A stretch of DNA of 21,662 nt from the NCBI GenBank assembly GCA_002319815.1, contig DCFR01000032.1, forward strand, positions 1-21,662. The letters run 5' to 3'. This document shows positions 21,648-21,662 of this stretch, in pieces (position 1 is the stretch's first letter; each line of letters starts with the position of its first letter). The notes beneath the pieces were generated by a model. It saw only the letters and a list, made by a program, of their open reading frames with translations. It was not told the origin of the DNA and did no database searches. Source of the stretch: Megamonas sp. UBA1799. GTDB taxonomy: Bacteria; Bacillota; Negativicutes; Selenomonadales; Selenomonadaceae. A program made the translations under genes and the position numbers.

Positions 21648-21662
21648 ACAATGAAATTACCG

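Overview
This window is chromosomal DNA from a low-to-moderate GC member of the Bacillota. The best guess is a Negativicutes-type anaerobe, inferred from the flavour of the proteins rather than from a marker gene. Supporting signs are strong AGGAGG-type ribosome sites, frequent TTG starts (positions 3461, 4684, 18629 and, on the minus strand, 8821), consensus sigma-A promoters, and the Bacillus-like gene order rbgA-rnhB-ylqG-ylqH.

Layout. 1-363: a tRNA cluster (Asp, Gly and two identical Cys genes) closed by a terminator. 424-3328: separately promoted housekeeping genes, namely murI, an NAD(P)-malic enzyme and the biotin transporter gene bioY. bioY has a promoter that overlaps a candidate BirA operator. 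3461-7437: a tightly packed operon of a DUF3783 protein, a membrane-anchored coiled-coil protein, an NMT1/SsuA-type ABC importer (lipoprotein, ATPase, permease) and a ComFB-family protein. 7481-8821 (minus): a CNNM/CBS/CorC membrane protein, convergent with comFB. 9054-9575: a nitroreductase behind a potentially structured leader.

9831-13311 is the most interesting part. The first gene encodes a 393-residue protein that fuses a TIM-barrel domain to a C-terminal AraC-type DNA-binding domain. It is followed by a UPF0261 (Tm-1-like) gene and a free-standing TIM-barrel gene. The barrel in the regulator is clearly a paralogue of the free-standing barrel, so the sensor domain looks derived from the enzyme whose operon it would control. 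Between them, three nearly identical 14-bp direct repeats start 42 and 21 bp apart, that is, on one face of the helix. The last repeat directly abuts a plausible -35 box. This is the geometry of an AraC-type activator site and suggests a self-contained metabolite-sensing circuit. The UPF0261 and TIM-barrel domains are the two halves of the tomato virus-resistance protein Tm-1, here as separate genes.

13743-20161: a long co-directional gene string with small gaps or overlaps: rbgA, rnhB, a FliK-like gene, an FlhB C-terminal-like gene, yraN, ubiX, comM. 20323-21192: aroE. The last 470 bases look like a scar: a 16-codon ORF with a good ribosome site just after aroE, a nearly perfect 27-bp inverted repeat, and a decayed serine-recombinase fragment on the minus strand. 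A possible promoter then points out of the window.
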